A stretch of DNA of 34,678 bases from Pseudomonadota bacterium (GTDB taxonomy: Bacteria > Myxococcota_A > Polyangia > Polyangiales > Polyangiaceae), in contig JAEXCN010000116.1 of the NCBI GenBank assembly GCA_023402175.1, forward strand, positions 1 to 34,678. The letters run 5' to 3'. Below the pieces are notes generated by a model, which ran no database searches, was not told where the DNA came from, and saw nothing but the letters and a program-made list of their open reading frames with translations. Positions 1 through 7,410 of the stretch are shown piece after piece; positions within the stretch are counted from its first letter, which is position 1, and the number at the start of each line of letters is the position of its first letter. The position numbers and the translations under genes were made by a program.

Positions 1-2164
1 TGCCGACGTGGACACCGAACGCGTCGTTGACCACGTAGCCGAGCGGCGAGTCCGAGAGATAGAAGCTGCCGCCGACGACCTGGTGATCGGCATTGAAGAA
101 GTCGAGCGGCTTCTCCTTCTCCTTCCCCTTCTCCGGTTCCGGGATCGGCTCCTGGCCTTCACGGCGGACGACGTGCACGAACATGCTCGTCGTTCGCGGG
201 AGCGCGCCGGTACGGCGGAAGTAGACGTCGAGCACGATGTTCTGCAGGTGATCGGGCCCTGTGAGGCGAGCGCCGTCGACGACGATCGGAGCCTCGAATT
301 GCGCGCCGATCTTCGTGGCATCCGGTGCTGGCCCGGCCACGATCGCGGGAGAGCCGTTCGCGTTCCGCATCGGCGACGGCGGATAGCGAGGCTCGGTCCA
401 CGTCGCGACGAAGACGCCGAGCACGGCCCACGGCGCGAGCACGAGGACGGTGGTGCGGACGATCGCTCCGCGACGGAACGGAATGCGTCCGCGGCGTGCG
501 TCCCACCCGAGGAGCACGAGCGAGACGAGCGCGACGCTCGTGACGACCGCACCGGTGAGCGCCGACCGCGGACGGAACGAGAGCTTCACGTCGCTCTCGC
601 CCGGCGGCAGATCGACCGCGAGGAGCCCCTCGTCGGAGACGACGGTGCCGACCGACGCGCGCCATCCCGGATGCCAGTTCTGGTTCACGAGCAGCCGGCC
701 CGCGCTCGCCATCGACGCGTGCACGACGATCTCGTTCGGCGTCCACGAGACGCGCCGTGCGGTCCCGGCCTCGGGATCGGCGAGGTACTCCTCCGCGGCG
801 AGGTCACCGCGGAGCTTCGGCGACATCGTGACGGGATGCGTCTCCCAGCAAGAGAGCGAGCCTGCGCCGATGCCGTCGTAGTGCGCGGCGAGCCATCGGT
901 TGCCGCGAGCCTGATGGAATTCACCGGCCCGATCGACGGACACGACGCCGAGCTCGCGCTCCTTGCTGACGTCGGCGAACGTCACGATCTGCGAGATGAT
1001 CGTGGCGACCACGGCGAGCGTGAGGACCAGGTTCGCGCCGAAGCGCCACCGCTTGCCGTCGCCGAGACGAGGAATGCGCGCGAGCGCATTCGCGGCCGAC
1101 TCACTGGCGTAGAGGATCGCGATCCAGAGAAAGCGCTCCGGATATCGCAGCGCGGAGAAGACGGGCAACTCGCGGAGGAGCGCGAAGAGCGCAGGCTTTC
1201 GCGCATAGCCCGCTGCGAGCCAGAGGAAGATGATGACGGCGACGAGCGGCCGGATGGATTTCCGATCGGACCCACCGAGCGCAACGAGCGCGAGGAATGC
1301 GGCGCCGACGAAGAAGCTGCCGGGATCTTCGACGTCGCCGTCCTTCACGACGAGCGACTTCACGAGAAAGTAGAGGAGCGTCTTCGGCGCATGGCCGGGC
1401 GTGCCCGCCATGATGCGCGGCTGCGCGGAGAGCGTCTCGGCGAGCGGGAGCAGCCGAACGGCCGCCACCGCGAGCATGAAGCTCGCGACGGCCGCGAGCA
1501 TGACGAGCGCGCGAGCGCGACGCCCCGGCGGCGCTTCGGTGAACGCACGGATCGCCTCGATCGCCGCGGCGACGGCGACGAGCGGCGCCGCGAAGGTCCC
1601 TCCGAAGCCGACCATCACGGCGAACGCGATCGCGCTGATGGCGATGCCGCGCGTCCGTCCGCGCGCAGCGAGCGTGATGCCGAACAAGATGAACGGCACG
1701 AGCTCGAAGCCGAAGAAGTTCGTCCACCCGCGGAACCAGGAGGCGGCGAAGTGTCCGGAGAGCGCGAACACCGGCGCGATGCGGAGCGCTGCCCACGAGT
1801 CGTTCACACGGAGCCGTACCCAGCGGTACGTCCCTTCCATCCCGAGTATGGTGAACAGAAAGACGATGAGCGGCTGCGCGCGCTCCACCCCGAACAGCAG
1901 GCTCAGGAGGAATGGCGGCGAAGCAAAGCGGCTCTGTGGCTCGCCGAGACCGTAGAGGCCGCCGCAGTACCAGGGATCCCAGAGCGGCAGCTGCCCGAAG
2001 CGACGGACGGCGTCGACGGCGGCGCGCTCGTGCAGCGTGAGGACCTGTGCGTCGCGGAACTCGTTCAGCCAGCCCGCCGTCGGCAACACCGTCCAGACGA
2101 CGGCCGTCGCGATCACGGCGAAGATGGCGATCCGGACAGCCGTGCGTTCTGCGAGGCGTCCCAT
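1..2164 (-). CDS. YfhO-like polytopic membrane protein (partial, C-terminus beyond left edge)
   Basis: An uninterrupted minus-strand frame runs from an ATG at 2164 to base 1 without a stop, about 721 codons, so the C-terminus is missing. The protein opens with a hydrophobic segment (residues about 10-28), then a DAQVLTLHERAA/ PLWDPWYCGGLYGLGEP stretch of the kind found in the first periplasmic loop of GT-C/YfhO proteins. Many membrane segments follow. A late soluble part reads NQNWHPGWRASVG followed by LLAVDLPPGESDVKLSFRP, which resembles the post-membrane domain of YfhO, the family of membrane proteins linked to lipid or teichoic-acid glycosylation in Firmicutes. The start lies 6 bases after the stop of the preceding gene, in the same operon as a GT-C glycosyltransferase. 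A role in moving sugars from a lipid carrier onto an envelope acceptor is inferred. No catalytic residue can be assigned, and the long plus-strand frame opposite is a GC shadow. Confidence 0.75.
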   Translation of the reverse strand, partial: MGRLAERTAVRIAIFAVIATAVVWTVLPTAGWLNEFRDAQVLTLHERAAVDAVRRFGQLPLWDPWYCGGLYGLGEPQSRFASPPFLLSLLFGVERAQPLIVFLFTILGMEGTYRWVRLRVNDSWAALRIAPVFALSGHFAASWFRGWTNFFGFELVPFILFGITLAARGRTRGIAISAIAFAVMVGFGGTFAAPLVAVAAAIEAIRAFTEAPPGRRARALVMLAAVASFMLAVAAVRLLPLAETLSAQPRIMAGTPGHAPKTLLYFLVKSLVVKDGDVEDPGSFFVGAAFLALVALGGSDRKSIRPLVAVIIFLWLAAGYARKPALFALLRELPVFSALRYPERFLWIAILYASESAANALARIPRLGDGKRWRFGANLVLTLAVVATIISQIVTFADVSKERELGVVSVDRAGEFHQARGNRWLAAHYDGIGAGSLSCWETHPVTMSPKLRGDLAAEEYLADPEAGTARRVSWTPNEIVVHASMASAGRLLVNQNWHPGWRASVGTVVSDEGLLAVDLPPGESDVKLSFRPRSALTGAVVTSVALVSLVLLGWDARRGRIPFRRGAIVRTTVLVLAPWAVLGVFVATWTEPRYPPSPMRNANGSPAIVAGPAPDATKIGAQFEAPIVVDGARLTGPDHLQNIVLDVYFRRTGALPRTTSMFVHVVRREGQEPIPEPEKGKEKEKPLDFFNADHQVVGGSFYLSDSPLGYVVNDAFGVHVG

Positions 2165-2170
2165 GGCTGC

Positions 2171-2575
2171 TCAGTCGTAGAACGGACGCGGCTTGCAGGG
2201 CACGGCGCGCGCGTGGCGGTCGTCCAGCGCGTCAGTGCTCTTCGCCTTGCGCCGGTGAATGTCTTCGTCGATCGCGCGCAGGACGTCCTCGATGCGGACC
2301 CCCTTCTCGTTCGCGAGCTCCTGCACCTTGCGGTACTCGCGCCCGTGGAAGTCGTCCCGCTGGGACCAGTTGTCCGCGGGGAAGTTCTGCGTCGTCTCGT
2401 TCGACCAGATCCGCTCCTGCGTGGCGATCGCCTCCGCGAGCTCGGCGCGCTCTTCGGCGGTCGCCACGCGACGCGACGGCGGAGCGGGTGCCGTCACCGT
2501 GCGTACGACGACGATCGACAGACACGCGAGCGCCACGATGGAAGCAGGCATGCTCGTTCGTAGGTCCATCCTCAT
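2171..2575 (-). CDS. Small membrane-anchored protein of unknown function
   Basis: This is a 134-residue product with an ATG at 2575; an alternative ATG at 2569 would remove two residues. Residues about 10-28 (SIVALACLSIVVVRTV) form one N-terminal hydrophobic segment, either an uncleaved anchor or a signal peptide. A soluble, charged, probably helical domain follows, with EERAELAEAIATQERIW and later VRIEDVLRAIDEDIHRRK. A C-terminal KPRPFYD tail ends it. I do not recognise a family. The gene lies 17 bases after the GT-C glycosyltransferase and 6 bases before the YfhO-like gene, so co-transcription is nearly certain. A periplasmic accessory subunit of the membrane glycosylation machinery is a reasonable inference from position only. 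A longer frame extends upstream past this start, but it is antisense-type, Arg-rich shadow sequence overlapping the glycosyltransferase. Confidence 0.7.
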   Translation of the reverse strand: MRMDLRTSMPASIVALACLSIVVVRTVTAPAPPSRRVATAEERAELAEAIATQERIWSNETTQNFPADNWSQRDDFHGREYRKVQELANEKGVRIEDVLRAIDEDIHRRKAKSTDALDDRHARAVPCKPRPFYD

Positions 2576-2592
2576 CGCACCTCGCTGTCTGG

Positions 2593-4839
2593 TCAGTCCT
2601 TCGGGCCTTCGTTGTACCCGCGGGGACGATACTTCGGGTCGACGCCGTTGTGCTCCTCGCCGTGCTCGAGCACGTCGCGTGCGATGTACTCGAGCCAGGA
2701 GCCGGGATGTTTGTCCTTCAAGGTGTCGAGCTCGGAGCGGATGCTCGATCCTTCGGCAAGCTGCTTCTCGTCCCAGAGGCACTGCACGCCGAGCGCGATG
2801 AGGTTCACGTCGTTCGGCGCGAGATCGAAGCCTTTCGTGTAGTGCGGCCACGCCTCGGGCGCGCGATGAAGACGGCAGAGCGTATCGCCGTAGTAGATGC
2901 TCGCCATCGGCCACTGCGGCGCGAGCTCGAGCGCGCTCGCGTTCGCTCGCAGGCGCGCCTCGAGGTCCCCGCGAGCGCCCTTCATGACGGAGTAGTTCAG
3001 GTGCGCCTTCGCGCTCCGCGGGACGGCCTTGCGCGTGGCGTCCCAGAACGAGAGGTCGTCGCTGTAGTCGTTCGCATGCTTGCGCGCGGCAAACGCCTGG
3101 AACAGGAAGAACGCGAGCACCCCGGCGACGAGCGCGCGTCGCGCGAGCACGTCCGGAGCGCGCCCGACGCGATCGGCGATCCACCCGAAGAGCACGCCGA
3201 GCAGCAAGCTCGTGCCGATGACCGGGAAGTACCAGAAGCGCTCGGCTCGGACGGTCGGCAGGAGCACCGGGATGTTCGAGACCGGGAAGAACGAGAGGAC
3301 GACCCAGAGGCCCGCGAACGCGACGACGAGCGTCGGATCGGGCGCGAACGCGCGCGCGGCCTCGGGCGTGAGGTTGCGGCGGCGGAGCCACGACCGGATG
3401 CCGAGCCAGGCCGCGATCGGAAACGGCGCGACGAACGCGATCGCGCCGAGGATGATCTCCGGAGACGCGAGCGTGGGCGGCACGGGCTCCTGCGGCGCCG
3501 AATAGTCGCCGGAGAGCGTGTGCGGGAACACGACCTGCTCGAGACCGCGCCACCAGACGCGAAGCGCGCCGCCGACGCGATGCAGGCCATCGGCCTGCAC
3601 GAGCGGGTTGTTGAGCGGATCTTTCGGCAGCGACGGCTGCGCGTACCAGCGAAGGATCGCCGCGAACGCGCGCCCTCCTAGCCCCTTGTGCGCACTGGCC
3701 TCGGCCGAGAGCTCTTGCGGGAGCGGTGCGGGGAACATCCGCCGCCGCGCCTCGACGTAGAGGACGAAGGCGCCGGCCGCCGCGACGAACGCAACGATCG
3801 CGCGGAGCCACCGCCGCGGTTTTTCGGGATGCGTGTTCGGCGCGAGCAGCAGGGCGCCGAGCGGGAGGAGCGGCACGCAGCAGAGCGCGCTCTCCTTCGA
3901 GTACAGGCCGAAGAGCGTCCCTAGGAAGACGCCGAGCGCCATCCACGGCAGCTTCCGCGTCAGTGCGAGGAGCGCGAGCAAGGTCCCCGTCGCTCCGAGG
4001 ACGTCCGCGATCCCGACGACGCCGCTCACCGCTTCCGTGAGGACCGCGCTTGCGGTGAACACCGCGCCCGCGATCCATGAGACGCCGCGTCGCTTCGTGA
4101 GCGCGAACGCGAGCACGCAGACGAGCGCGCCATTCGCACCGTGGAGCAGCACGTTCACCCAGTGATGGAGGAACGGCGTCTGATCGCGCGCGCCGAGCCC
4201 CCAGAGCGCACGCCACACGAGGTTCGGGATCGGCCTGTACGAGCCGATGCTGCGCTCCGGCCCGAGCCCCCAGAAGTCACGATAGAACGCGTCGAGCCAG
4301 CGAAACTTCGGCTGAGCGTCGGCGATGCTCCGCACGTACGGGTTCGCGAGGAGCGCCTCCTGCTCGTCGAAGATGAAGTTCGTGCGCGTCGGATGCCTCG
4401 TGAAGAGGAGCATCGACAAGAAGCAGTACGGGACGAGCGCGAGCCCGAACGAGGGATCGTCGCCGAGGAAGTAATCGCGGAGCCACTGCCGGAACGTGAT
4501 GATGAACGTCGGCTTCGGCTCGTCCGAGACCAGCTCTGGCGGAAGCGTCGGTCCTTCGAAGGCTTGTTCGCCGACGAGACGATCCTGCGAGACCGGATCG
4601 GCAGCCGCGGCCTCGAGGACGGATGGGTTTCCGAAGAAACGATCGTGCGAGACGGCATCGCCCGGCGCCGCTCCCGACGCGACTTCGGGCGAATCGTTCC
4701 GATCGTCGAGCCCGTTGTCGGAACCCGGGCTGACGGCAGAGATCGGACCGGTCGAGGCAGTCGAGCCCGACGCGGTCGACGCGGACGCGTCCGAGTCTTG
4801 CGTGACCTTGCGATCGTCGCTGTCCGCCTCAGACGCCAC
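2593..4839 (-). CDS. TMTC-like GT-C membrane glycosyltransferase with C-terminal TPRs
   Basis: This is a 748-residue protein with a GTG start at 4839, 14 bases behind the SDR stop. Residues 1-110 are a Ser/Asp-rich cytoplasmic tail containing two copies of a short motif (DAVSHDRFFG and DPVSQDRLVG). About ten membrane segments follow. The first luminal loop carries FDEQEALLANPYV (acidic pair D158-E159) and then SIGSYRPIPN (YRP at 201-203). In the TMTC/PMT group of GT-C enzymes, an acidic pair and an SYRP motif occupy these places and bind the lipid-linked sugar and metal. The region from about residue 590 contains TPR-like helices (AKAHLNYSVMKGARGDLEARL; WPHYTKGFDLAPNDVNLIAL). By family this is a polyprenyl-phosphate-sugar-dependent transferase acting on an extracytoplasmic acceptor, protein or glycan. 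The substrate cannot be read from sequence. Operon partners supply a sugar N-acetyltransferase and an SDR. Confidence 0.85.
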   Translation of the reverse strand: MASEADSDDRKVTQDSDASASTASGSTASTGPISAVSPGSDNGLDDRNDSPEVASGAAPGDAVSHDRFFGNPSVLEAAAADPVSQDRLVGEQAFEGPTLPPELVSDEPKPTFIITFRQWLRDYFLGDDPSFGLALVPYCFLSMLLFTRHPTRTNFIFDEQEALLANPYVRSIADAQPKFRWLDAFYRDFWGLGPERSIGSYRPIPNLVWRALWGLGARDQTPFLHHWVNVLLHGANGALVCVLAFALTKRRGVSWIAGAVFTASAVLTEAVSGVVGIADVLGATGTLLALLALTRKLPWMALGVFLGTLFGLYSKESALCCVPLLPLGALLLAPNTHPEKPRRWLRAIVAFVAAAGAFVLYVEARRRMFPAPLPQELSAEASAHKGLGGRAFAAILRWYAQPSLPKDPLNNPLVQADGLHRVGGALRVWWRGLEQVVFPHTLSGDYSAPQEPVPPTLASPEIILGAIAFVAPFPIAAWLGIRSWLRRRNLTPEAARAFAPDPTLVVAFAGLWVVLSFFPVSNIPVLLPTVRAERFWYFPVIGTSLLLGVLFGWIADRVGRAPDVLARRALVAGVLAFFLFQAFAARKHANDYSDDLSFWDATRKAVPRSAKAHLNYSVMKGARGDLEARLRANASALELAPQWPMASIYYGDTLCRLHRAPEAWPHYTKGFDLAPNDVNLIALGVQCLWDEKQLAEGSSIRSELDTLKDKHPGSWLEYIARDVLEHGEEHNGVDPKYRPRGYNEGPKD

Positions 4840-4853
4840 GTACGATTCCCCCG

Positions 4854-5696
4854 TCAGCTCCCGAGCTCCGCGACGATTGGCGGCGGCGGCGCCGGCTCAT
4901 CGTCCGGAATGGTCCAGTTGTCGCCCCAGAGGTGAGCGCCGCCGTCGATGTACCAGCACTCGCCGGTGACGAAGAACGAGGCGTCGGAGGCGAGATACGC
5001 GATGAGCTCGGCGACCTCACCGGCCGTGCCGAGACGCTTCATCGGCGTCTTCTTGCGGCTCATCTCGACGAGCTCCGGCGGATATTGGTCCGTGCCCGTC
5101 GTGCGGATGATCCCCGGCGCGACCGCGTTCACCTGGATGTTGTGCTGCGCCCACTCGATCGCGAGCGTGCGCGTCATGTTCTCGACGCCGGCCCGCGCAG
5201 CGCCCGTGTGGACCATTCCCGGGAACCCGCGCGCGACGTTCGCGATCACGTTCACGACGCGTCCACGACGCGACGGGATCATGTGCTTCGTCGCCACGGC
5301 TTGCGTCATGAAGAACGTGCCGTTCAGGTTGTTGCGGATGACCGCTTCCCAGCCGCGGGGCGACACCGTCTCGGCGGTGGTCGGGAACTGCCCGCCTGCG
5401 TTGTTCACGAGGATCGTCGAGCGTCCAAGCTTCGAGCCGACCGCGTCGACGAACGCGTTGATCTGCTCGACCTCGCGGATGTCGCACGGTGCCGAGAAGA
5501 GATCGATGCCGGGCACGTGCTCACGAAGCAACGTCTCGGCCGAGGCGAGCTTCTCCGGATTGCGGCCGCAGATGGCGACCTTGGCGCCGAGCTCCCCCAG
5601 CGAACGAGCGGTGGCGAGCCCGATCCCGCTGCCACCGCCGGTGACGATCGCGATGTGCCCGTCGAAGAGGCCCTTCCGGAAGATGCTCGCCATCAC
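4854..5696 (-). CDS. SDR-family oxidoreductase, PECR/enoyl-CoA-reductase-like
   Basis: This is a Rossmann-fold short-chain dehydrogenase of 280 residues, starting at GTG 5696 or at ATG 5693 one codon later. The dinucleotide loop TGGGSGIGLA is at about 19-29, NNAGG follows the fourth strand, and the ending TGECWYIDGG is typical of the family. The active-site stretch reads MVHTGAARAGVENMTRTLA. The canonical Tyr and Lys of YxxxK are replaced by His and Ala. This matches the HSGAARAG pattern I recall for peroxisomal trans-2-enoyl-CoA reductase (PECR)-like SDRs, so it is not a degenerate copy. The last 22 residues form a Pro-rich extension beyond the usual SDR end. It sits 3 bases from the acetyltransferase stop and 14 bases before the GT-C gene. 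A fatty-acyl-CoA substrate fits the family and a nucleotide sugar would fit the operon. I cannot decide between them. Confidence 0.85.
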   Translation of the reverse strand: MMASIFRKGLFDGHIAIVTGGGSGIGLATARSLGELGAKVAICGRNPEKLASAETLLREHVPGIDLFSAPCDIREVEQINAFVDAVGSKLGRSTILVNNAGGQFPTTAETVSPRGWEAVIRNNLNGTFFMTQAVATKHMIPSRRGRVVNVIANVARGFPGMVHTGAARAGVENMTRTLAIEWAQHNIQVNAVAPGIIRTTGTDQYPPELVEMSRKKTPMKRLGTAGEVAELIAYLASDASFFVTGECWYIDGGAHLWGDNWTIPDDEPAPPPPIVAELGS

Positions 5697-5699
5697 GCC

Positions 5700-6308
5700 T
5701 CACACGATGCGGACGACGTCGTTCAGTCCGTCGGGAGCTCGTTCCTGCACGAGCGTCCGCCCGCACACGCACCTGCCGCGACGCTCGCGCTCGTCGATCG
5801 AGACCTTCTTTCCGCACGAGCAGACCCACGCGTAGATGCGCGCCGGGTTGCCCATCACGAGGGCGTGATCCGGGACGTCCTTCGTCACGACCGATCCGGA
5901 CGCGACCATCGCCCAGCGACCGATCGTGACGCCGCAGACGATCGTCGAGTTCGCGCCGAGCGCAGCGCCCGCCTTCACCAGCGTCGGCGTGACGTGCCAG
6001 TCGTCCGCGCTCTTCAACGACATGTCCGGGTTCACCGCGCGCGGGACCTTGTCGTTCGTGAAGCAGACGTGGGGGCCGACGAAGACGCCGTCCTCGATCG
6101 TCACGCCCGTGTAGATCGACGCGTTGTTCTGGATTTTGACGTTGTCACCGATGGTGACGCCGCTGTCGACGTAGATGCCCTTGCCGAGGATGCATCCCTT
6201 GCCGATGCGGACGTCCTCTCGCACCTGGCAGAACAGCCAAATCTGCGTGCCGTCACCGATCTCGGCTTTGTCGGAAACGACGGATGAAGGATGCACTCGG
6301 GTCGCCAT
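5700..6308 (-). CDS. Hexapeptide-repeat N-acetyltransferase (WlbB/WbpD-like)
   Basis: This 202-residue protein has a left-handed beta-helix built from hexapeptide repeats (AEIGDGTQIW, VRIGKGCILGKGIYV, VTIGDNVKIQNNASIY, VTIEDGVFVGPHVCFTND). The loop FTNDKVPRAV and the end SGSVVTKDVPDHALVMGNPAR match UDP-2-acetamido-3-amino-uronate N-acetyltransferases such as WlbB and WbpD. In that family the His in GPHVCFTND is the catalytic base that acetylates the 3-amino group of the nucleotide sugar. Two Cys pairs at the C-terminus (CSCG and CVCG) suggest a small zinc knuckle, also seen in some relatives. The ATG at 6308 is the first gene of the five-gene minus-strand glycan operon. The presence of an acetamido-uronate-like sugar in the product is inferred. 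Confidence 0.88.
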   Translation of the reverse strand: MATRVHPSSVVSDKAEIGDGTQIWLFCQVREDVRIGKGCILGKGIYVDSGVTIGDNVKIQNNASIYTGVTIEDGVFVGPHVCFTNDKVPRAVNPDMSLKSADDWHVTPTLVKAGAALGANSTIVCGVTIGRWAMVASGSVVTKDVPDHALVMGNPARIYAWVCSCGKKVSIDERERRGRCVCGRTLVQERAPDGLNDVVRIV

Positions 6309-6473
6309 TTGGGTCGCCTTTTCGGGGCGGCCAGCATAGCGCGCACGAGCGCACGATCAGGCCTCTTTTTCCAGGGTCGGCGCGCGAAATCGCGCTGCCA
6401 GCGGCTCAGCCGACGAGCGGGCGATCAGGCCCGCTGTCTGCTCCCCTCGAGCACGCGAGGCTTCCGTCTTGTT

Positions 6474-6491
6474 CCCCATGAGCACATGGGG
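6474..6491. repeat. Palindromic element copy 1 (CCCCATG-AGCA-CATGGGG)
   Basis: This is a perfect 7-bp inverted repeat with a 4-base loop, preceded by GTCTTGTTC on the plus strand. It lies between the end of the RNase H gene and the start of the acetyltransferase. The whole 32-base unit (GTCTTGTT, palindrome, spacer) is repeated directly next to it, and a third truncated unit (GTCTCGTTCCCC) ends at the RNase H stop codon. No T-tract follows on either strand, so it is not a canonical intrinsic terminator. Confidence 0.8.
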
Positions 6492-6505
6492 GCGCGAGTC
6501 TTGTT

Positions 6506-6523
6506 CCCCATGAGTACATGGGG
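6506..6523. repeat. Palindromic element copy 2 (CCCCATG-AGTA-CATGGGG)
   Basis: This is the second direct copy, 32 bases after the first and in the same orientation, with AGTA instead of AGCA in the loop. The stem remains perfect despite the loop change, and the flanking CTTGTT is conserved. It lies 14 bases downstream of the RNase H stop in that gene's direction of transcription. It could act as a protein-binding dyad, a REP-like element or a transcript-end hairpin. Confidence 0.8.
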
Positions 6524-6537
6524 ACCGTCTCGTTCCC

Positions 6538-7263
6538 CTACGCGTCCGCAGGGGCCGGCATCGGTAGCTTCGATGCGCGCCGTGCGATCGCCTCGCGCGC
6601 GAGCTCGTCGGCGCGCTCGTTGAGCGGCACGCCTGCATGGCCGGGCACGTACACGAGACGCCACCCACGACGACGCGCGAGCGCGCTCTTCACGTTCGCG
6701 ATGAGCTCCTGGTTGGCCTTTGCCTTCCAGCCTTTCGTGAGGACGCCGATCGAGTACTGGCTGTCCGTGTGGACGACGGCAGCCGCACCCTCGGGGACGA
6801 GCTCGGCGGCGCGCAGGATGCCCGTGAGCTCCGCGATGTTGTTCGTCGCGACGCCGAGATACTCGTAGCCGTCGTACGTCTTGCCGCCAGGCTCGACGAT
6901 CACGATGCCGAGACCGGCGGGGCCGGGATTGCCGGAGCAGGCGCCGTCGGCATAGACGACCCATGCGTCCTTCGGCACCGCGTCGGGCGCGAGGGCCTTC
7001 GCCGCGGCATCGGCCTTGCGCGCGCTCGAGCGCTCTTCCCGACTCGGTTGCTTCGCAGCCTCTTCGCCCGGAACGACGGCATCGTCGGGAAGAACCTCTT
7101 CTCCTTCGATGCGTTCGAGGTTCCGCTCCGCCGCGCGATACGCACGCGTGTCGGTCGGCTTGTAACGGATCTCGACCCGCCCGCTCGTCGCGTCGAACGA
7201 CCCGTCGGGCTTGACGCGGGCGAGGATTTTCTGGCCTCGAAGGACAGCTCGGATCCAGGGCAC
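6538..7263 (-). CDS. rnhA: Ribonuclease HI with N-terminal extension
   Basis: The C-terminal half (residues about 100-230) is a complete RNase HI domain, which cleaves the RNA strand of RNA-DNA hybrids. The acidic active-site residues are visible: D106 in YADGACSGNPGP, E145 in NNIAELTGI, D167 in VHTDSQYSI and D219 in NERADELA, with H209 in VPGHAG. Residues 1-100 are an extension absent from the 150-residue E. coli enzyme. It has a short beta-rich start (WIRAVLRGQKILARV, then VEIRYKPTDTRAYRA) and a charged Ala/Glu/Lys linker. It lacks the Tyr-Trp pattern of the usual viroplasmin-like hybrid-binding domain. The start is GTG at 7263, and the gene is divergent from gpmI. The gene is flanked by the CCCCATG palindromes on both sides. 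Confidence 0.9.
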   Translation of the reverse strand: MPWIRAVLRGQKILARVKPDGSFDATSGRVEIRYKPTDTRAYRAAERNLERIEGEEVLPDDAVVPGEEAAKQPSREERSSARKADAAAKALAPDAVPKDAWVVYADGACSGNPGPAGLGIVIVEPGGKTYDGYEYLGVATNNIAELTGILRAAELVPEGAAAVVHTDSQYSIGVLTKGWKAKANQELIANVKSALARRRGWRLVYVPGHAGVPLNERADELAREAIARRASKLPMPAPADA

Positions 7264-7363
7264 GGGGCCGTGGTAGGCGATCGCGGCGCGCGGCTCAAGC
7301 CACAGTCTCTGCCGACGCGCCGACGCAACGGATGTGCCCTAGGTGCGACGCGTTCTCTCTTGT

Positions 7364-7381
7364 CCGCATGAGTACATGGGG
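7364..7381. repeat. Palindromic element copy 3 (CCGCATG-AGTA-CATGGGG), upstream of gpmI
   Basis: This is the same element as at 6474 and 6506, in the same orientation and preceded by CTCTTGT. One base change in the left arm leaves a single mismatch in the stem. It lies in the divergent rnhA/gpmI intergenic region, about 30 bases before the gpmI ATG, where a promoter or operator would be expected. Confidence 0.65.
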
Positions 7382-7410
7382 GCCCGCGATGCGCTATGGT
7401 CTGCGGCCTT

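Noticed and set aside
8..2563. Long plus-strand open frame of 851 codons
   Set aside because: It is extremely Arg/Glu/Asp-rich with no domain pattern, and it lies antisense to the membrane-protein gene, whose frame gives clear hydrophobic segments. It is a high-GC shadow.
2171..4216. 681-codon minus-strand frame containing the small anchored protein at its end
   Set aside because: Only the last 134 codons look like protein; the rest overlaps the glycosyltransferase in another frame and is Arg/Ala-rich.
6474..6523. Palindromes as intrinsic terminators of rnhA
   Set aside because: No T-tract follows the stems on either strand, and a further copy lies upstream of gpmI, where a terminator would make little sense.
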